Source: Rhodopirellula sp. SM50
Lineage (GTDB): Bacteria > Planctomycetota > Planctomycetia > Pirellulales > Pirellulaceae
Assembly (NCBI RefSeq): GCF_002289565.1
Contig: NZ_NTFY01000014.1
Coordinates: 62,001 to 126,000 of the forward strand
Reading direction: 5' to 3'
DNA length: 64,000 nucleotides
The notes under the pieces were generated by a model, which saw nothing but the letters and a program-made list of their open reading frames with translations, was not told the DNA's origin and did no database searches. Both the position numbers and the translations under genes were made by a program. Below are positions 50,546 to 60,900 of the stretch, piece after piece (positions within the stretch are counted from its first letter, which is position 1; each line of letters begins with the position of its first letter).

Positions 50546-51178
50546 TCAGCGGCGGCGACGCAACAAGATCCCGCAGCTGATCAACCCGGCCAAGGCGGCG
50601 GAAGCGGGTTCGGGTACGGCACTGATCCGCGCGACCGAAACGTTGTCGATGAACAAACTGGATGTGCTGCCGATGTTTGCACCCGTCGCGGCATTGAACT
50701 GCAGCGTGATGCCGCCGCCGACATCCGGGCCGGTGACGGGGCTGAAACTGAATCGCTGGTAATCACTGGTCAGCGCGAGCTGCCCGCTGCCAAGAATTAG
50801 ATTGGACGAAGTACCACCACCGGCGAGTTCGGAGAAGAACTCTGCGAAGGCCACGCCGCCATTGGTCCCGCCCCCCTTGGCATCGAACGAAATTAAGATC
50901 GTTTCGCCGGCCGTGACCAGACCAACGCCCAGGTTGGCCTGCTTGATCACTAGAGCTGAACCGGTGACATCGTTGAACAACTCGCCGGCGAAGCTACCCG
51001 TTTTGCTGTCGCTGGTGACGGCAAACGTTTGCGCGGGTAAAGCAAAGGACGTCCAGCCGCTGGTGTCCCCGGTTTCAAAATCGCCGTTGGTCGTCAGCTC
51101 CGCGGCGACGTCACTGGGCGCGACCAAGGCGAGGGCCAAAACCAGACCACTAACACAAATCGGTTTGATCGCTGACAT
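50546..51178 (-). CDS. PEP-CTERM sorting domain protein with carbohydrate-binding-like ectodomain
   Basis: 210 residues from the ATG at 51178 (MSAIKPICVSGLVLALALVA). A GTG 13 codons upstream is less likely because it would put a basic tail before the signal peptide. The ectodomain begins ELTTNGDFETGDTSGWTSFA, typical of CBM-like beta-sandwich modules in exported PEP-CTERM proteins. It ends VPEPASAALAGLISCGILL followed by RRRR, a complete PEP, hydrophobic and basic sorting signal. The stop codon follows directly, unlike the extended tail of the PEP-CTERM protein at 7947-8690. It is convergent with the kinase at 47002-50370 across repeat copy C. The binding target is unknown. Confidence 0.9.
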   Translation of the reverse strand: MSAIKPICVSGLVLALALVAPSDVAAELTTNGDFETGDTSGWTSFALPAQTFAVTSDSKTGSFAGELFNDVTGSALVIKQANLGVGLVTAGETILISFDAKGGGTNGGVAFAEFFSELAGGGTSSNLILGSGQLALTSDYQRFSFSPVTGPDVGGGITLQFNAATGANIGSTSSLFIDNVSVARISAVPEPASAALAGLISCGILLRRRR

Positions 51179-51307
51179 CGTTTTTCTTTTCAATGGGGTG
51201 GCGCGGAACGACACCACCCTACACGAATGAGCGATGATCCCCGTTTATTCCGTCAAGTTTGCCAGAATTGATCGGGCCGCGGCCGACACCCCCATGGGAA
51301 ACGCCGT

Positions 51308-51524
51308 GGGATTCAGCAACCGTTGGTGTTCAGCCTTTAGGCGATTCTCGGTCGCTGCGACGCAGCGACAGCGGGCGGCGAAAGCCTGCACACCAACGAG
51401 CCGAAAAAAACCCCCTTCCCCTTTTCGACCAGTGGGATTCAGCAATCGTTGGTGTTCAGCCTTTAGGCGATTCCCGGTCGCTGCGACGCAGCGACAGCGG
51501 GCGGCGAAAGCCTGCACACCAACG
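51308..51524. repeat. two direct copies of a 91-bp palindromic repeat
   Basis: The copies are 51308-51398 and 51434-51524 (period 126). Each begins GGGATTCAGCAA, contains CGTTGGTGTTCAGCCTTTAG, has a central perfect palindrome GTCGCTGCGACGCAGCGAC, and ends AAGCCTGCACACCAACG. The outer arms are inverted with respect to each other, so each unit can fold into a long branched hairpin. The two units differ at only a few positions (AACC/AATC, TTCTCG/TTCCCG). A third copy is inverted at 42163-42233. They fill the spacer between the Sua5 and PEP-CTERM genes, and no gene is seen there. Confidence 0.9.
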
Positions 51525-51528
51525 ATTG

Positions 51529-52545
51529 CTATCCGGCGGCGCGGTCGATACGGTCCATGATCGCTCTGCCGATGCCGGATCGCTCGCACCGATCGATCAC
51601 GATCAACTCGCATCCAGTCGTGTCGGCTTGGCGGATCGCGGTGAATAGGTGCTGCGCGACTTCGTTCAGGTCGCCCGTTTGGCTGAGCGACCGATACCAT
51701 CCGAAACGGGCGGCTTCGGAATCAGCCAGCGGCGCGAACACGATTCGGGCGACGCGCGACGGGTCGATTTCGTCGGATCGCCAATCATCCACGATGCGCA
51801 GCGGCTTGCTCGGTGAGTAGTGCTTGGCCAGCATCCCCGGTGCGGGCATCGCCGCGAGCGGATCGCTTTGCCTCGAATCGTTCTTTTCGGCAGCCTGCGA
51901 GAGCGTGACCGAACCGAACGCGTCCTGAAGCTGCTCCACCGAGATGCCTCCCGGTCGCAGCAATTCGACTCCGTCACTCCGCAGCCGAATGATCGTTGAT
52001 TCCAGTCCACATTCGCATTCACCGCCGTCGAGGATCATTGCGACCTTGTCGCCGAGCCCTTGCCGGACGTGCTCGGCGCACGTCGGGCTGACGTAGTTGG
52101 ACGGGTTGGCACTGGGTGCGGCGATCGGAAACTCACACGCGGCCAGCAACGATCGCATCACCGGATGACTGGGGACGCGGACGGCAACGGTCGGCGCTCC
52201 GGCGGTGACTTCATCGACCACGTCGGCCGAACGGGGAACCACGACGGTCAACGGCCCGGGCCAAAACGCGGCGGCGCGTTGCCATTGGTCGGCCAGCCAT
52301 GGGGGATGATCGACGTGAACCCAGCGCCGCGCCGACTCGGGCGAGTCGACGTGGATGATCAACGGATTGTTGGCCGGCCGCCCTTTGGCCTGAAAGATCT
52401 TGCGGACCGCGACCGGATTGGTGGCGTCGGCGGCCAAGCCGTAAACCGTTTCGGTGGGAACACCGACCAGTTGTCCGTCGGCAAGGAGACTGGCTGCTTC
52501 GGCGATCGAAGCATTCGATGCGGCTTTGATCTTGGAACTGGACAC
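51529..52545 (-). CDS. tsaC: L-threonylcarbamoyladenylate synthase (Sua5/YrdC/YciO)
   Basis: 338 residues, the long Sua5 form with a C-terminal Sua5 domain (about 225-338) rather than the short YrdC form. The enzyme makes threonylcarbamoyl-AMP from Thr, bicarbonate and ATP, the first step of tRNA t6A37 synthesis in the cytoplasm. Seen in the sequence: GVPTETVYGLAADA (28-41), KGRPANNPLIIHV, WPGPLTVVV, VAVRVPSHP, APSANPSNYVSPT, and LESTIIRL. The gene is 7 bp downstream of rph on the same strand, so they are probably co-transcribed. The stop lies five bases from the 91-bp repeat pair, which could provide the 3' end. Confidence 0.95.
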   Translation of the reverse strand: MSSSKIKAASNASIAEAASLLADGQLVGVPTETVYGLAADATNPVAVRKIFQAKGRPANNPLIIHVDSPESARRWVHVDHPPWLADQWQRAAAFWPGPLTVVVPRSADVVDEVTAGAPTVAVRVPSHPVMRSLLAACEFPIAAPSANPSNYVSPTCAEHVRQGLGDKVAMILDGGECECGLESTIIRLRSDGVELLRPGGISVEQLQDAFGSVTLSQAAEKNDSRQSDPLAAMPAPGMLAKHYSPSKPLRIVDDWRSDEIDPSRVARIVFAPLADSEAARFGWYRSLSQTGDLNEVAQHLFTAIRQADTTGCELIVIDRCERSGIGRAIMDRIDRAAG

Positions 52546-52552
52546 GCGACGG

Positions 52553-53248
52553 TCAGCCGATCACATCGCGTTGCAAGGTCGTCAGCTCGGCGATTCCCTT
52601 GCGGGCCATCGCCAGCATGGCGGCCAATTGGTCGTCGTCAAAGGTCGCTTCTTCGCCGGTGCCTTGGATTTCCACGAACTTGCCGCGACCGGTCATGACG
52701 ACGTTCATGTCGACGTCGGCGGCAAAATCCAGATCGTAGTCGAGATCCAGTTTGACGGTGTCCTTGATCACTCCCACGCTGATCGCCGCGATGCTATCTC
52801 GCAGCGGTCCTTCACCGATCTTTGCACCGGGCAATTCATTCTGCACCGCTTTGGCCAACGCGATGAACCCGCCGGTGATTGATGCGGTTCGCGTGCCGCC
52901 GTCGGCTTGCAAGACATCGCAATCGACGACGATGGAGCGTTCGCCGAGGGCCTTCAGGTCCACCACGGCACGCAACGAGCGGCCGATCAACCGCTGGATT
53001 TCCGTCGTCCGTCCGTCCACCTTGCTGCGTTCGCGTCGCTTCCGCGGCACGGTGCTGCCGGGCAGCATGTTGTATTCGGCGGTGACCCAGCCTTTGCCCT
53101 TGCCTTCCATCCACGGCGGAACGCTGGGCTCGACCGATGCGGTGCACAGGACGATCGTGTTGCCGGACTTGTACAGCACGTTGGCGGGATGATGGGCCAG
53201 GTAGCCGAGCTGGATCTCGACCGGGCGTAATTGATCGTCGGGGCGCAT
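52553..53248 (-). CDS. rph: ribonuclease PH
   Basis: 231 residues from the ATG at 53248 ([16 protein letters not shown]). The frame stays open upstream to 53437, but that part is encoded by intergenic repeats and is not homologous to the family. RNase PH is a phosphate-dependent 3'-5' exoribonuclease that trims tRNA 3' ends and is hexameric in known cases. Family motifs are visible: [61 protein letters not shown] and the C-terminal [20 protein letters not shown]. The length is typical (about 235-250). It is followed 7 bp later by tsaC, so a short RNA-modification/processing operon is likely. Confidence 0.96.
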   Translation of the reverse strand: MRPDDQLRPVEIQLGYLAHHPANVLYKSGNTIVLCTASVEPSVPPWMEGKGKGWVTAEYNMLPGSTVPRKRRERSKVDGRTTEIQRLIGRSLRAVVDLKALGERSIVVDCDVLQADGGTRTASITGGFIALAKAVQNELPGAKIGEGPLRDSIAAISVGVIKDTVKLDLDYDLDFAADVDMNVVMTGRGKFVEIQGTGEEATFDDDQLAAMLAMARKGIAELTTLQRDVIG

Positions 53249-53518
53249 GGAGGGGGAGGTGGAGTGGGGGAAGTGTTGCGGGAAAGATGTTCGGTGAAGT
53301 GGCGTAAGCTTCCAGCTTGCGGGGCGTTGGTGGAGGGCTGGACGCTGACGCGTCTTGGGGGGGTGGAGGGTAGACGCTGACGCGTCTCGGGGGACGCAAG
53401 CTGGAAGCTTACGCCACTCGCGTCTCTGGGGACACAAGCTGGAAGCTTACGCCACTGGGAACTCGGGGGTCGCAAGCTGGAAGCTTGCGCCACTTGGAAG
53501 CTTACTCCACTGGGGCCT
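53249..53518. repeat. cluster of CAAGCTGGAAGCTTACGCC repeats
   Basis: 270 bp between argF and rph. CAAGCTGGAAGCTTACGCCA occurs at about 53397 and 53433, with a CAAGCTGGAAGCTTGCGCCA variant near 53472. An inverted copy (GCGTAAGCTTCCAGCTTGCG) lies near 53302, and there are partial units at 53492-53510. GACGCTGACGCGTCT-type blocks are interspersed near 53340-53385. Each unit has the AAGCTGGAAGCTT core and can pair with the inverted copy. No gene is supported. The cluster would lie in the rph leader or the argF 3' region. Confidence 0.8.
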
Positions 53519-54454
53519 TTAGACGACGTTTTTACTGATCCAATCGCGACCGAGCATCCAGACGAGCAAGCCTTTCTGGGCGTGCATCCGGTTTCCGGCT
53601 TGGCGGACGATGTCGCTTTGATCCCCGTCGATCACTTCGTCGGTGATTTCTTCGCCGCGAACCGCCGGCAAGCAATGCAGCACGCGAGCCGACGCGGGGG
53701 CTGCCTGCAGCAAGGTCTTGTTGAGCTGAAAATCTTTGAAGGCCTGACGGCGGGCGACCATCTCGGCTTCTTGTCCCATGCTGGTCCAGACATCGGTGTA
53801 GATCGCGTCGGCCGTCTTCACCGCCGCGGCGGGGTCATGCTGGGTTTCGACCTCCGCGTCGGGATAGGCGGCCTGGACCTTTGCCATCCAATCCGAATCC
53901 ATCTCATACCCATCGGGACAGGCCAACGTGAATCGCATTTTCAGCATGGCGCAAATCAACGCCAGCGACTGAGCGACGTTGTTGCCGTCGCCGACGAACA
54001 CCAGATGTTTGCCCGCGTAGGACCCGAACACTTCTTCGATCGTCAGGATATCCGCCAAGGCCTGGCAGGGATGGCAGAGATCGGTCAATCCGTTGATCAC
54101 CGGCATGGCGTTGAAGCTGGCCAGCAATTCCACTTTGGAATGCTGTTTGGCGCGACAGACGACGGCATCAACGAATTGGCCGAGCACGTTGGTGAAGTCG
54201 GACGGTGCTTCACGTTTTCCCCAACCGACATCGGAACCGAGAAACAGACTCTCGCCGCCCAGCTGTGCCATCCCGGCCTCGAAACTCACCCGCGTCCGCA
54301 AGCTGGGCTTTTCGAACAGCAACGCGATGACTTGGTTCTTCAAGATGTTGGGCCGATCACCGGCAGCCAACTTTTGCTTGACGACACCGGCGGTCCGCAG
54401 AATCAGTTGCAAGTCGTCGGGACTGATGTCGAACAGGGATAAGAAGTGTTGCAT
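53519..54454 (-). CDS. argF: ornithine carbamoyltransferase
   Basis: 311 residues, ATG start. It catalyses carbamoyl phosphate + ornithine to citrulline in arginine biosynthesis (cytoplasm, usually a trimer). Visible signatures: [20 protein letters not shown] (carbamoyl phosphate loop, S-x-R-T-R), [22 protein letters not shown] (HPxQ), [28 protein letters not shown], and [11 protein letters not shown] (ornithine-site HCLP). The length is typical for anabolic enzymes. It lies 59 bp downstream of argB on the same strand, consistent with an arginine operon. The downstream repeat cluster probably separates it from rph. Confidence 0.97.
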   Translation of the reverse strand: MQHFLSLFDISPDDLQLILRTAGVVKQKLAAGDRPNILKNQVIALLFEKPSLRTRVSFEAGMAQLGGESLFLGSDVGWGKREAPSDFTNVLGQFVDAVVCRAKQHSKVELLASFNAMPVINGLTDLCHPCQALADILTIEEVFGSYAGKHLVFVGDGNNVAQSLALICAMLKMRFTLACPDGYEMDSDWMAKVQAAYPDAEVETQHDPAAAVKTADAIYTDVWTSMGQEAEMVARRQAFKDFQLNKTLLQAAPASARVLHCLPAVRGEEITDEVIDGDQSDIVRQAGNRMHAQKGLLVWMLGRDWISKNVV

Positions 54455-54513
54455 GAGTAGAACAGCTCACTTGCCAGCGTGATGAGAGAGATGTCGAGAC
54501 ACGACAAGGTTAG

Positions 54514-55431
54514 TTACTTGTAGATTTCGGTGCCGACGCCTTCCGAGGTGTAGATTTCCAACAGCAACGAATGTCGCAGTCGGCCGTCGACGATGTGCAC
54601 CTTGCCGACGCCTCGTCCGAGTGTTTCCAAACAGGCTTCGACTTTGGGAATCATACCCGAGGCGATGTGACCGGAGTCGATCAACGCGCGGGCTTCGGTT
54701 TCACTGAGCGAATGGATGATCGTGTCGGGATCCTCTTTGTCCATGCGAACGCCGTTGACGTCGGAAAGGAAAACCAGCTTTTCGGCACCGAGTGCCTGTG
54801 CGACCGCCATTGCGGCGGTGTCCGCGTTGACGTTGTAACAACGCCCATCTTTGCCTTCGCAAAAACTGGGGATGACCGGAACCTGGTCGGTGTACAACAG
54901 CCCTTCGATGACGCTGCGGTCGACTTCGGTCACGTGACCGACGTGCCCCAAGTCTTCACCGCTGTCCAGTTTCAACGGTTCTCCGAACAGCACGTTGGTG
55001 CTGTGCACGGACAGATTCATCGCCCGGCCGCCGAGCCGCTCGATCTCGTCGGTCAAAAACTGATTGACTTCTCCGGCCAACACCCGCCGCACGACTTCCA
55101 AGGTCGCATCGTCGGTGTATCGCCGGCCGTGGATGAATTTTGGCTCCACGTTCGATTCGGCCAGCGCCCGGTTGATCGCTTTTCCCCCGCCGTGAACCAC
55201 CACGGGTTTCATGCCCACCGTTTCCATGAAGATCACATCCAACAGGATGTGCATCAACGCGTTCTCATCGTCCAGCACACTGCCGCCGAGCTTGATGACG
55301 GTGGTCTTGCCGCGGAATCTGCGAATCCATCCCATCGCTTCGATGAGAGTGTCAGCTTTGGCGATCGCTTCTTGCACGCGGGAGACTCCAAACCGTGAGA
55401 AGGTTAAACTGTGCACGTCTGAATTGGGCAA
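54514..55431 (-). CDS. argB: acetylglutamate kinase
   Basis: Up to 305 residues. The longest start is TTG at 55431; a GTG at 55416 is about equally plausible. Neither has a clear ribosome binding site. It phosphorylates N-acetylglutamate in arginine synthesis. Visible: [10 protein letters not shown] (phosphate loop), [56 protein letters not shown], and [13 protein letters not shown] (nucleotide/NAG site). The first 30 residues ([20 protein letters not shown]) match the N-terminal helix of the family, so later starts are unlikely. It is followed by argF after 82 bp of stop-to-start spacer on some counts (gap 54455-54513 is 59 bp) and is divergent from proC with 140 bp between. Confidence 0.95.
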   Translation of the reverse strand: MPNSDVHSLTFSRFGVSRVQEAIAKADTLIEAMGWIRRFRGKTTVIKLGGSVLDDENALMHILLDVIFMETVGMKPVVVHGGGKAINRALAESNVEPKFIHGRRYTDDATLEVVRRVLAGEVNQFLTDEIERLGGRAMNLSVHSTNVLFGEPLKLDSGEDLGHVGHVTEVDRSVIEGLLYTDQVPVIPSFCEGKDGRCYNVNADTAAMAVAQALGAEKLVFLSDVNGVRMDKEDPDTIIHSLSETEARALIDSGHIASGMIPKVEACLETLGRGVGKVHIVDGRLRHSLLLEIYTSEGVGTEIYK

Positions 55432-55571
55432 AACGAAAAACGGACCATGCTAGGTGCCCGCCCGATGGGGGTCAATTGCGGGCCGGCCCGCTGGGCCCAG
55501 GTATCCGAAAAGAACCGCGTTTCCGACGCCTTTCCGCCCCCCTGCGGGGCATTTAACGAAAAGAAACCTTG

Positions 55572-56378
55572 ATGAAAAAAGCGACTGTTGTAGTGATCGG
55601 CGGCGGACAGATGGGGCGTGCCCTGGTCAGCGGGATGCTGGCATCCGGCTTCGCCACCGCCGAACAAATCACGATCGTGGACCCCAACCCCGACAGCCGT
55701 CAGTGGTGGGCCAGCCAACACCCGGCCGTCGGGTTCGGTGACAGACTCGCTGGCGAGAACGCCCAGGCGGACGTTTTTCTGCTGGCGGTTAAACCGCATC
55801 TGATCCCGCAGGTGGCTGGCGAAATCGCCGGATGGGTGGACCAGACCAAACTGGTCATCTCGATCGCCGCCGGGGTTTCCCTGCAAACCTTGTGCGAGCA
55901 TGTCGGTCACGAGCGCGTCATCCGCGTGATGCCGAACACCCCCAGCCTGGTCGGCGCCGGGGCGAGTGCGTTTTGCGTCGCGGCCGGCGCGACCGACGAC
56001 GATTGCCGATGGATCGAACAAGCCTTGGCCGGCGTCGGAACAGTCGCCCGCGTCGCCGAAGCCCAGATGGATGCGGTCACCGGACTGAGCGGCTCCGGCC
56101 CGGCGTACATCTGTTTGGTGATCGAGGCACTTGCCGATGGCGGCGTGCTGGCCGGGCTACCGAGACCGTTGGCGATGACCCTGGCCGCCCAAACCGTAAT
56201 GGGCACCGCCAAGATGGTGATGGAATCCGGACGCCACCCCGGAGAACTGAAAGACGCCGTCGCCAGCCCCGGCGGCACGACGATCGCCGCGCTGAAAGTG
56301 TTGGAAGAACGGGGACTGCGTGCGGCGCTGATCAATGCCGTCGAAACAAGCGCGCGACGCAGCGGGGAGTTGGGTTAG
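55572..56378 (+). CDS. proC: pyrroline-5-carboxylate reductase
   Basis: 268 residues from the ATG at 55572; an adjacent TTG would add only one residue. It reduces pyrroline-5-carboxylate to proline with NAD(P)H. Visible: a Rossmann GGGQMGRALVSGML motif near the N-terminus, VFLLAVKPHLIPQV, VISIAAGVSLQTL, VIRVMPNTPSLVGAGASAF, DAVTGLSGSGPAYICLVIEA, and a C-terminal DAVASPGGTTIAALKVLEE, all characteristic of ProC. The length is normal. It is divergent from the argB-argF pair, so glutamate-derived amino-acid synthesis is clustered here. The stop overlaps the start of a GTTTCAG heptamer array. Confidence 0.97.
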   Translation: MKKATVVVIGGGQMGRALVSGMLASGFATAEQITIVDPNPDSRQWWASQHPAVGFGDRLAGENAQADVFLLAVKPHLIPQVAGEIAGWVDQTKLVISIAAGVSLQTLCEHVGHERVIRVMPNTPSLVGAGASAFCVAAGATDDDCRWIEQALAGVGTVARVAEAQMDAVTGLSGSGPAYICLVIEALADGGVLAGLPRPLAMTLAAQTVMGTAKMVMESGRHPGELKDAVASPGGTTIAALKVLEERGLRAALINAVETSARRSGELG

Positions 56379-56536
56379 TTTCAGGTTTCAGGTTTCAGGT
56401 TTCAGGTTTCATTGTTGCCCGATATTTTCTTGTCTGGCCATTCTTCGTCCGTCCACCATTTTTCTGCCCTCCATTTTTCTGTCACTTGCCGGTCGCCAAC
56501 TGACTTGGAACTTGAAACTCGAAACCTGAAACTTTT
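56378..56536. repeat. GTTTCAG heptamer array and complementary tail between convergent genes
   Basis: GTTTCAG repeats four times (56378-56405) and is followed by GTTTCAT. At 56508-56532, GAACTTGAAACTCGAAACC and CTGAAAC are complementary to the array, so a hairpin with a loop of about 100 bases can form between the convergent proC and odhB genes. It may act as a two-way transcript end. Confidence 0.65.
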
Positions 56537-57886
56537 CTAAAGCTCCAAAAACAATCGCGCCGGATCTTCGATCACTTCCTTGATGGTGCGTAGGAACCCG
56601 ACGGCTTCGCGGCCGTCGACGATGCGGTGATCGTAGGTCAGCGCGACGTACATCATCGGCCGGATTTCGACTTTGCCATCGATCGCGACGGGCCGGTCTT
56701 GGATCGAATGCAATCCCAAAATCCCGCTTTGCGGCGGATTGACGATCGGGGTGCTGAGCAGCGAACCGTAGACGCCGCCGTTGCTGATCGTGAACGTGCC
56801 ACCGATCAAGTCTTCGGCTTGCAAACGGTTCTCGGTCGCCTGTTTGGCGAAGTCGGCGATCGTCCACTCGATTTCGGCAAACGACAATCGTTCGGTGTTG
56901 CGGATGATCGGTACGACCAAACCTTTCCCGCCGCCGATGGCAACGCCGATGTCTTGGTAATTGCGGTAGATCGCGCTGTCTTCGCGGATCTCGGCGTTGA
57001 CGGCCGGAAAACGCCGCAGCGCCTCGACGGCGGCTTTGGCGAAGAACGACATGAAGCCCAGTTTGACGCCGTGCTTTTCCAGGAACGCGTCTTTGTATTT
57101 CTTGCGGAGACTCATCACCGGCTGCATGTCGATCTCGTTGAACGTCGTCAGCAGTGCCGCGGTTTGCTGGGCGTTGACCAACCGCGAGGCGATGGTTCGG
57201 CGCAGCATGCTGAGCGGTTTGACCTCTTCGCTGCGATCGGGCGCACCGGTCATCAGCGTGCTGGTCGGCTTGGACGGTGCAGTCACCCCCGTGGAGGCGG
57301 CCGGCTTGCCAGGCGATTTTTCGGCGGGCGGTGCTTGGGCGGGTTTGGAGGCCTGTTTCGACCCGCCGGATTCGAGATACCGCTGCACGTCTTCTTTCAA
57401 CAGACGGCCGCCGGGGCCGCTGGCGGGAACATCCGAAGCTGACAAACCGTTCTCGTCGAGCAGGCGTTGCGCGGCGGGCATCACAAAACTGGCGGCCGAT
57501 CCGCCCGACCCGGCTCCAGCAGCGGAATCGGCTGACGCGGTGGAATCGGCTGACGCGGTGGAATCGGCTGACGCGGTGGAATCGGCTGACGCGGTGGCCG
57601 AGCCCGAGCCTGGGGACGCCGATGCGTCTGAGTCGGGTTTCGGGGCGACCCGGATTTTCGCGATCAGCTCACCGATCTCGGCAAAATCGCCCTCCTGTTT
57701 GCTGATCCCTTCCAAAAATCCGGCCGCCGGGGCGGGCAGCTGAACCGATGCCTTTTCCGTTTCAATCTCCACCAAGTCCTCGCCCGAATCGACCCATTCG
57801 CCTTCGGACTTGATCCAAGCCCCCAACTGAACTTCGGTGATGGATTCGCCAACGGTCGGCACTTCAACGTCTACGATTTCGCTCAC
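56537..57886 (-). CDS. odhB: 2-oxoglutarate dehydrogenase E2, dihydrolipoyl succinyltransferase
   Basis: 449 residues from the GTG at 57886, giving [24 protein letters not shown] at 57904 would add six residues. It is the core subunit of the 2-oxoglutarate dehydrogenase complex (TCA cycle), transferring succinyl groups to CoA. Domains: lipoyl (about 1-75, lipoyl Lys in EIETEKASV), an Ala/Ser/Asp linker with four exact STASAD hexapeptides, an E3-binding peripheral domain ([20 protein letters not shown] and [16 protein letters not shown]), a second linker, and a catalytic domain (about 215-449) with the active-site [15 protein letters not shown] near the C-terminus. GES near the N-terminus and the catalytic sequence favour succinyl- over acetyl-transferase. 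The E1 and E3 genes are not in the window. It is convergent with proC. Confidence 0.93.
   Translation of the reverse strand: MSEIVDVEVPTVGESITEVQLGAWIKSEGEWVDSGEDLVEIETEKASVQLPAPAAGFLEGISKQEGDFAEIGELIAKIRVAPKPDSDASASPGSGSATASADSTASADSTASADSTASADSAAGAGSGGSAASFVMPAAQRLLDENGLSASDVPASGPGGRLLKEDVQRYLESGGSKQASKPAQAPPAEKSPGKPAASTGVTAPSKPTSTLMTGAPDRSEEVKPLSMLRRTIASRLVNAQQTAALLTTFNEIDMQPVMSLRKKYKDAFLEKHGVKLGFMSFFAKAAVEALRRFPAVNAEIREDSAIYRNYQDIGVAIGGGKGLVVPIIRNTERLSFAEIEWTIADFAKQATENRLQAEDLIGGTFTISNGGVYGSLLSTPIVNPPQSGILGLHSIQDRPVAIDGKVEIRPMMYVALTYDHRIVDGREAVGFLRTIKEVIEDPARLFLEL
57524..57595 (-). repeat. 18-bp tandem repeat, four units, in the odhB linker
   Basis: The unit GGAATCGGCTGACGCGGT occurs at 57524, 57542, 57560 and 57578 without a difference that I can see. 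It encodes STASAD on the minus strand. The exact units suggest recent slippage and possible copy-number variation between strains. Confidence 0.9.
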
Positions 57887-57998
57887 GGCTTCCGGATGTC
57901 CCAATCAAAGATGAAGATCGAATTTTCCCCGTCAAACGCGGGCATCGTCACAGGATAACGGGCAAATGCCAAGGTGTCATCGACGGAAACGGGCTCAA

Positions 57999-60900
57999 TT
58001 AGGTTCTCAGCATCCGGATCAGATCGTCGTTGGACAGTTTGGCCGCGGCCTCGGTCCCTTCCATCACGCCGGCGACGAGATCGCGTTTGGATTCGTGCAG
58101 CGCCAAGATTTCCTCTTCGATCGTGCCCCGGGCGACGATCCGGTAGACCATCACCGGTTTGTCTTGCCCCATCCGGTGGGCCCGGTCGGTCGCCTGGTCT
58201 TCCACCGCCGGATTCCACCAGGGATCCATGTGAATGACGTAATCGGCGGCGGTCAGATTGAGCCCGGTTCCGCCGGCTTTGAGCGAAATCAGGAAAACGT
58301 CGGCGGTGCCGGTTTGGAACTCGTCGACGGCCACCTGCCGCGCCTTGGCAGGCGTCGAACCGTCCAGGTACTGGTACGTGAATCCACGCTCATCGAGGGC
58401 CTTGCGGATCAACGCCAGGTGCTCGGTGAACTGGCTGAAGACGAGTGCCCGGTGGCCTTCTTCGCGGAGACTGTCCAAGGTCTCACAGAGCTGATCGAGT
58501 TTGGCCGACGAATCGGTCCATTGCTTGTTGACCAAACCGGCATGGCAGGCAATTTGCCGCAGCCGGGTCATCAGCGCCAGAATCTTGAAACGTTGGTCTT
58601 TGATGTGCGGCAGGGCTTCGAGGGTTTCAATTTCGCCGATCGCCGCCAGACGAACCTTCTCGTACTCGGCTCGCTCGGCCGGACTCAGATCGACATACAA
58701 GTTCATTTCGGTGCGGGCGGGCAATTCGGTCAACACCTCGGACTTGGTGCGGCGGAGCACAAAGGGCTGCAACCGCTCGGCAAGCGCCTTGCGGGCCGAC
58801 TCGCTGGATTCCTTTTCGATCGGCCCGGCGAATCGTTTGCGGAACTGTTCCCAGCCGCCGAAGACGCCCGGCGAAACGACGTGGAACAGACTCCACAATT
58901 CACCGAGATGGTTTTCCACCGGCGTTCCGGTCAGCGCGACCGTCCAATCGGCGTCGATCCCGGCGATCGCCTTGCTGGTCTTGCTGCGACTGTTCTTGAT
59001 CGCCTGGGCTTCGTCCAACACCAGGGTCGACCAAGACACCCCGGCAAGCGCCTCGGCATCTCGCAACGCCAACCCGTAGCTACAGATCACCAACGAACGG
59101 GGTCCGACGGTGGGCAGAAATTCGCCGCGTTCGGTTTCACGGTACAGGTGGACGTCCAGGTCGGGGGCAAACCGCTCGGCCTCGCGCTGCCAATTGAACC
59201 CGACACTGGTCGGCGCGATCACCAGCGCCGGACCGTCGGCGGATCGATCCAGCAAGACGGCCAGCGTTTGAAGTGTCTTGCCCAATCCCATGTCGTCGGC
59301 CAGGATTCCGCCGACGCCCCACTCGGCCAACTTGCGCAGCCACTTGTATCCGTCGACTTGGTAGTCCCGCAGATTGGCATCCAGATTCTGCGGCACGGTC
59401 GGATCCAGCTTCTCGGCCTTGGCCAATCGTTTGACGCATTTTTCCCAGGCACGGCTGGCTTTGACGGCGACGTCGGAATCGACCAATTCACGAATCGCCG
59501 GGGCCGCCGTCGCATCCAATTTCAGCGTGCTGCGATCCTTGTGCGTCGCATCCTGCAAACGCTTCAGTCGCTTGCGCAACCCTTCGGAGATTCTGGCCCA
59601 CTGCCCATCAGCCAGTTTGATGTAATCGCCGACGCCCTCTTGATCATCCGCCGGCAGCCCGTTGATCAAATCGGCAAGCGGCATCGAGTGCTCGCCGAAC
59701 TTGCATTCCCCGGAGATCCCGAACCAATTGCGTTTGTTCGTGATGTCGACCTTGACGTTGCTGCTGGACAAGTTGCCGAGCACCGTGACCGGTTTTTCGC
59801 CGCTGCGATCCCACAGCACTTCGACGTCACTCTCGGGCGACTGCAGGTCCTCGATCAGACGCAGGGCAGCGCCGAAATCATCGATCGTTCCGAACCAATT
59901 CTCGCGGTCCACCGACAGACGCCAGCGTTTGAGCAGCCGATCGATTTGTTCGGATTCTCGAGTGACCGAGCGGGCCATCTGCAGCTTCTTGCCGTCGCGC
60001 TCGGCTGCCACAATCATCGGTCCCGCCAAAGGTCGCCTGAGCACACCGGCGGCATCGCGGACGCGGAGCCCGAAATCGAGCCGGCCATCGGCTCGACTGC
60101 GAAGCAGGATCGCCGGACGGGCGTCGACAAAACGGACCGACCCGGCCACCGAAGGCGGCAACAGAATGGAAATCTGTTTTTGAAGCTTAGCCAACGGTTG
60201 CAGCAAGTCTTCGCGGCGGTCCAGGGCGACCGGAGGCAGTTGGCAAATCGAACGAATCATCTCGGCTTCGTTCGCCGTCGACTTGCCGACCAAGACTTCG
60301 TCGGCATCGAGGTCGATTCGCAGAAAGGTATCGCCGGAGGCGATCACTCTGGCATAGAACTTCGATCCGTCTTCATTAGAAAACAAGACACGGTAGCTGT
60401 CTTTTGAAATCCCGACGGAAAGATAGTTCGGATAGTTCCGAACGTTGATCGGTTCGCCATCCCAAATCACGTTGTCCTGCCCGACCAGTTGTTTGATCGC
60501 TTCGACCGCGTCCAACTGGTAGCCGGAACCGCCGTAGTAATACCGCCCGGCACGCTCGACCTTGTCGACCACCTCGAGATCCGCCTCGGTCAACGGAAGC
60601 GAACGATCGGACAACAGATTGTCCAGACGGACCTTCTTGCCCTTGGTGAATCCATCGCCCCGCTTCTTTTTTTGCTGCAGCAGCGGCTGGACCGTCAGAT
60701 ATCCCCCGCTGCTCAACGCGAAATCCCAAACGATCCGCTGCTGCACGCTTGCGGCCAGCGGCGGCAGCAGATCGTCGTCTTCGTCGGCGACATCGGAAAA
60801 CAGTTCGCGTTGCTCGGCCGCAATCCGATTCAGCTCGGCGATCGCGATGGCCGAAGGGTCGGGCACAAAGGCGTCGCGCGGCGGCTCGCCCGACTCCATC

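Noticed and set aside
51308-51524. tRNA-like or structured RNA gene
   Set aside because: The branched fold comes from nested inverted repeats. There is no anticodon arm, T-loop or CCA, and other copies lie in the opposite orientation.
53249-53437. N-terminal extension of RNase PH
   Set aside because: The added 63 residues are translated CAAGCTGGAAGCTT-type repeats. The family starts at MRPD, encoded at 53248.
57966-60407. 813-codon plus-strand frame opposite the SNF2 gene
   Set aside because: The minus strand holds all SNF2 motifs, so the plus frame is its mirror and carries no recognisable motif.
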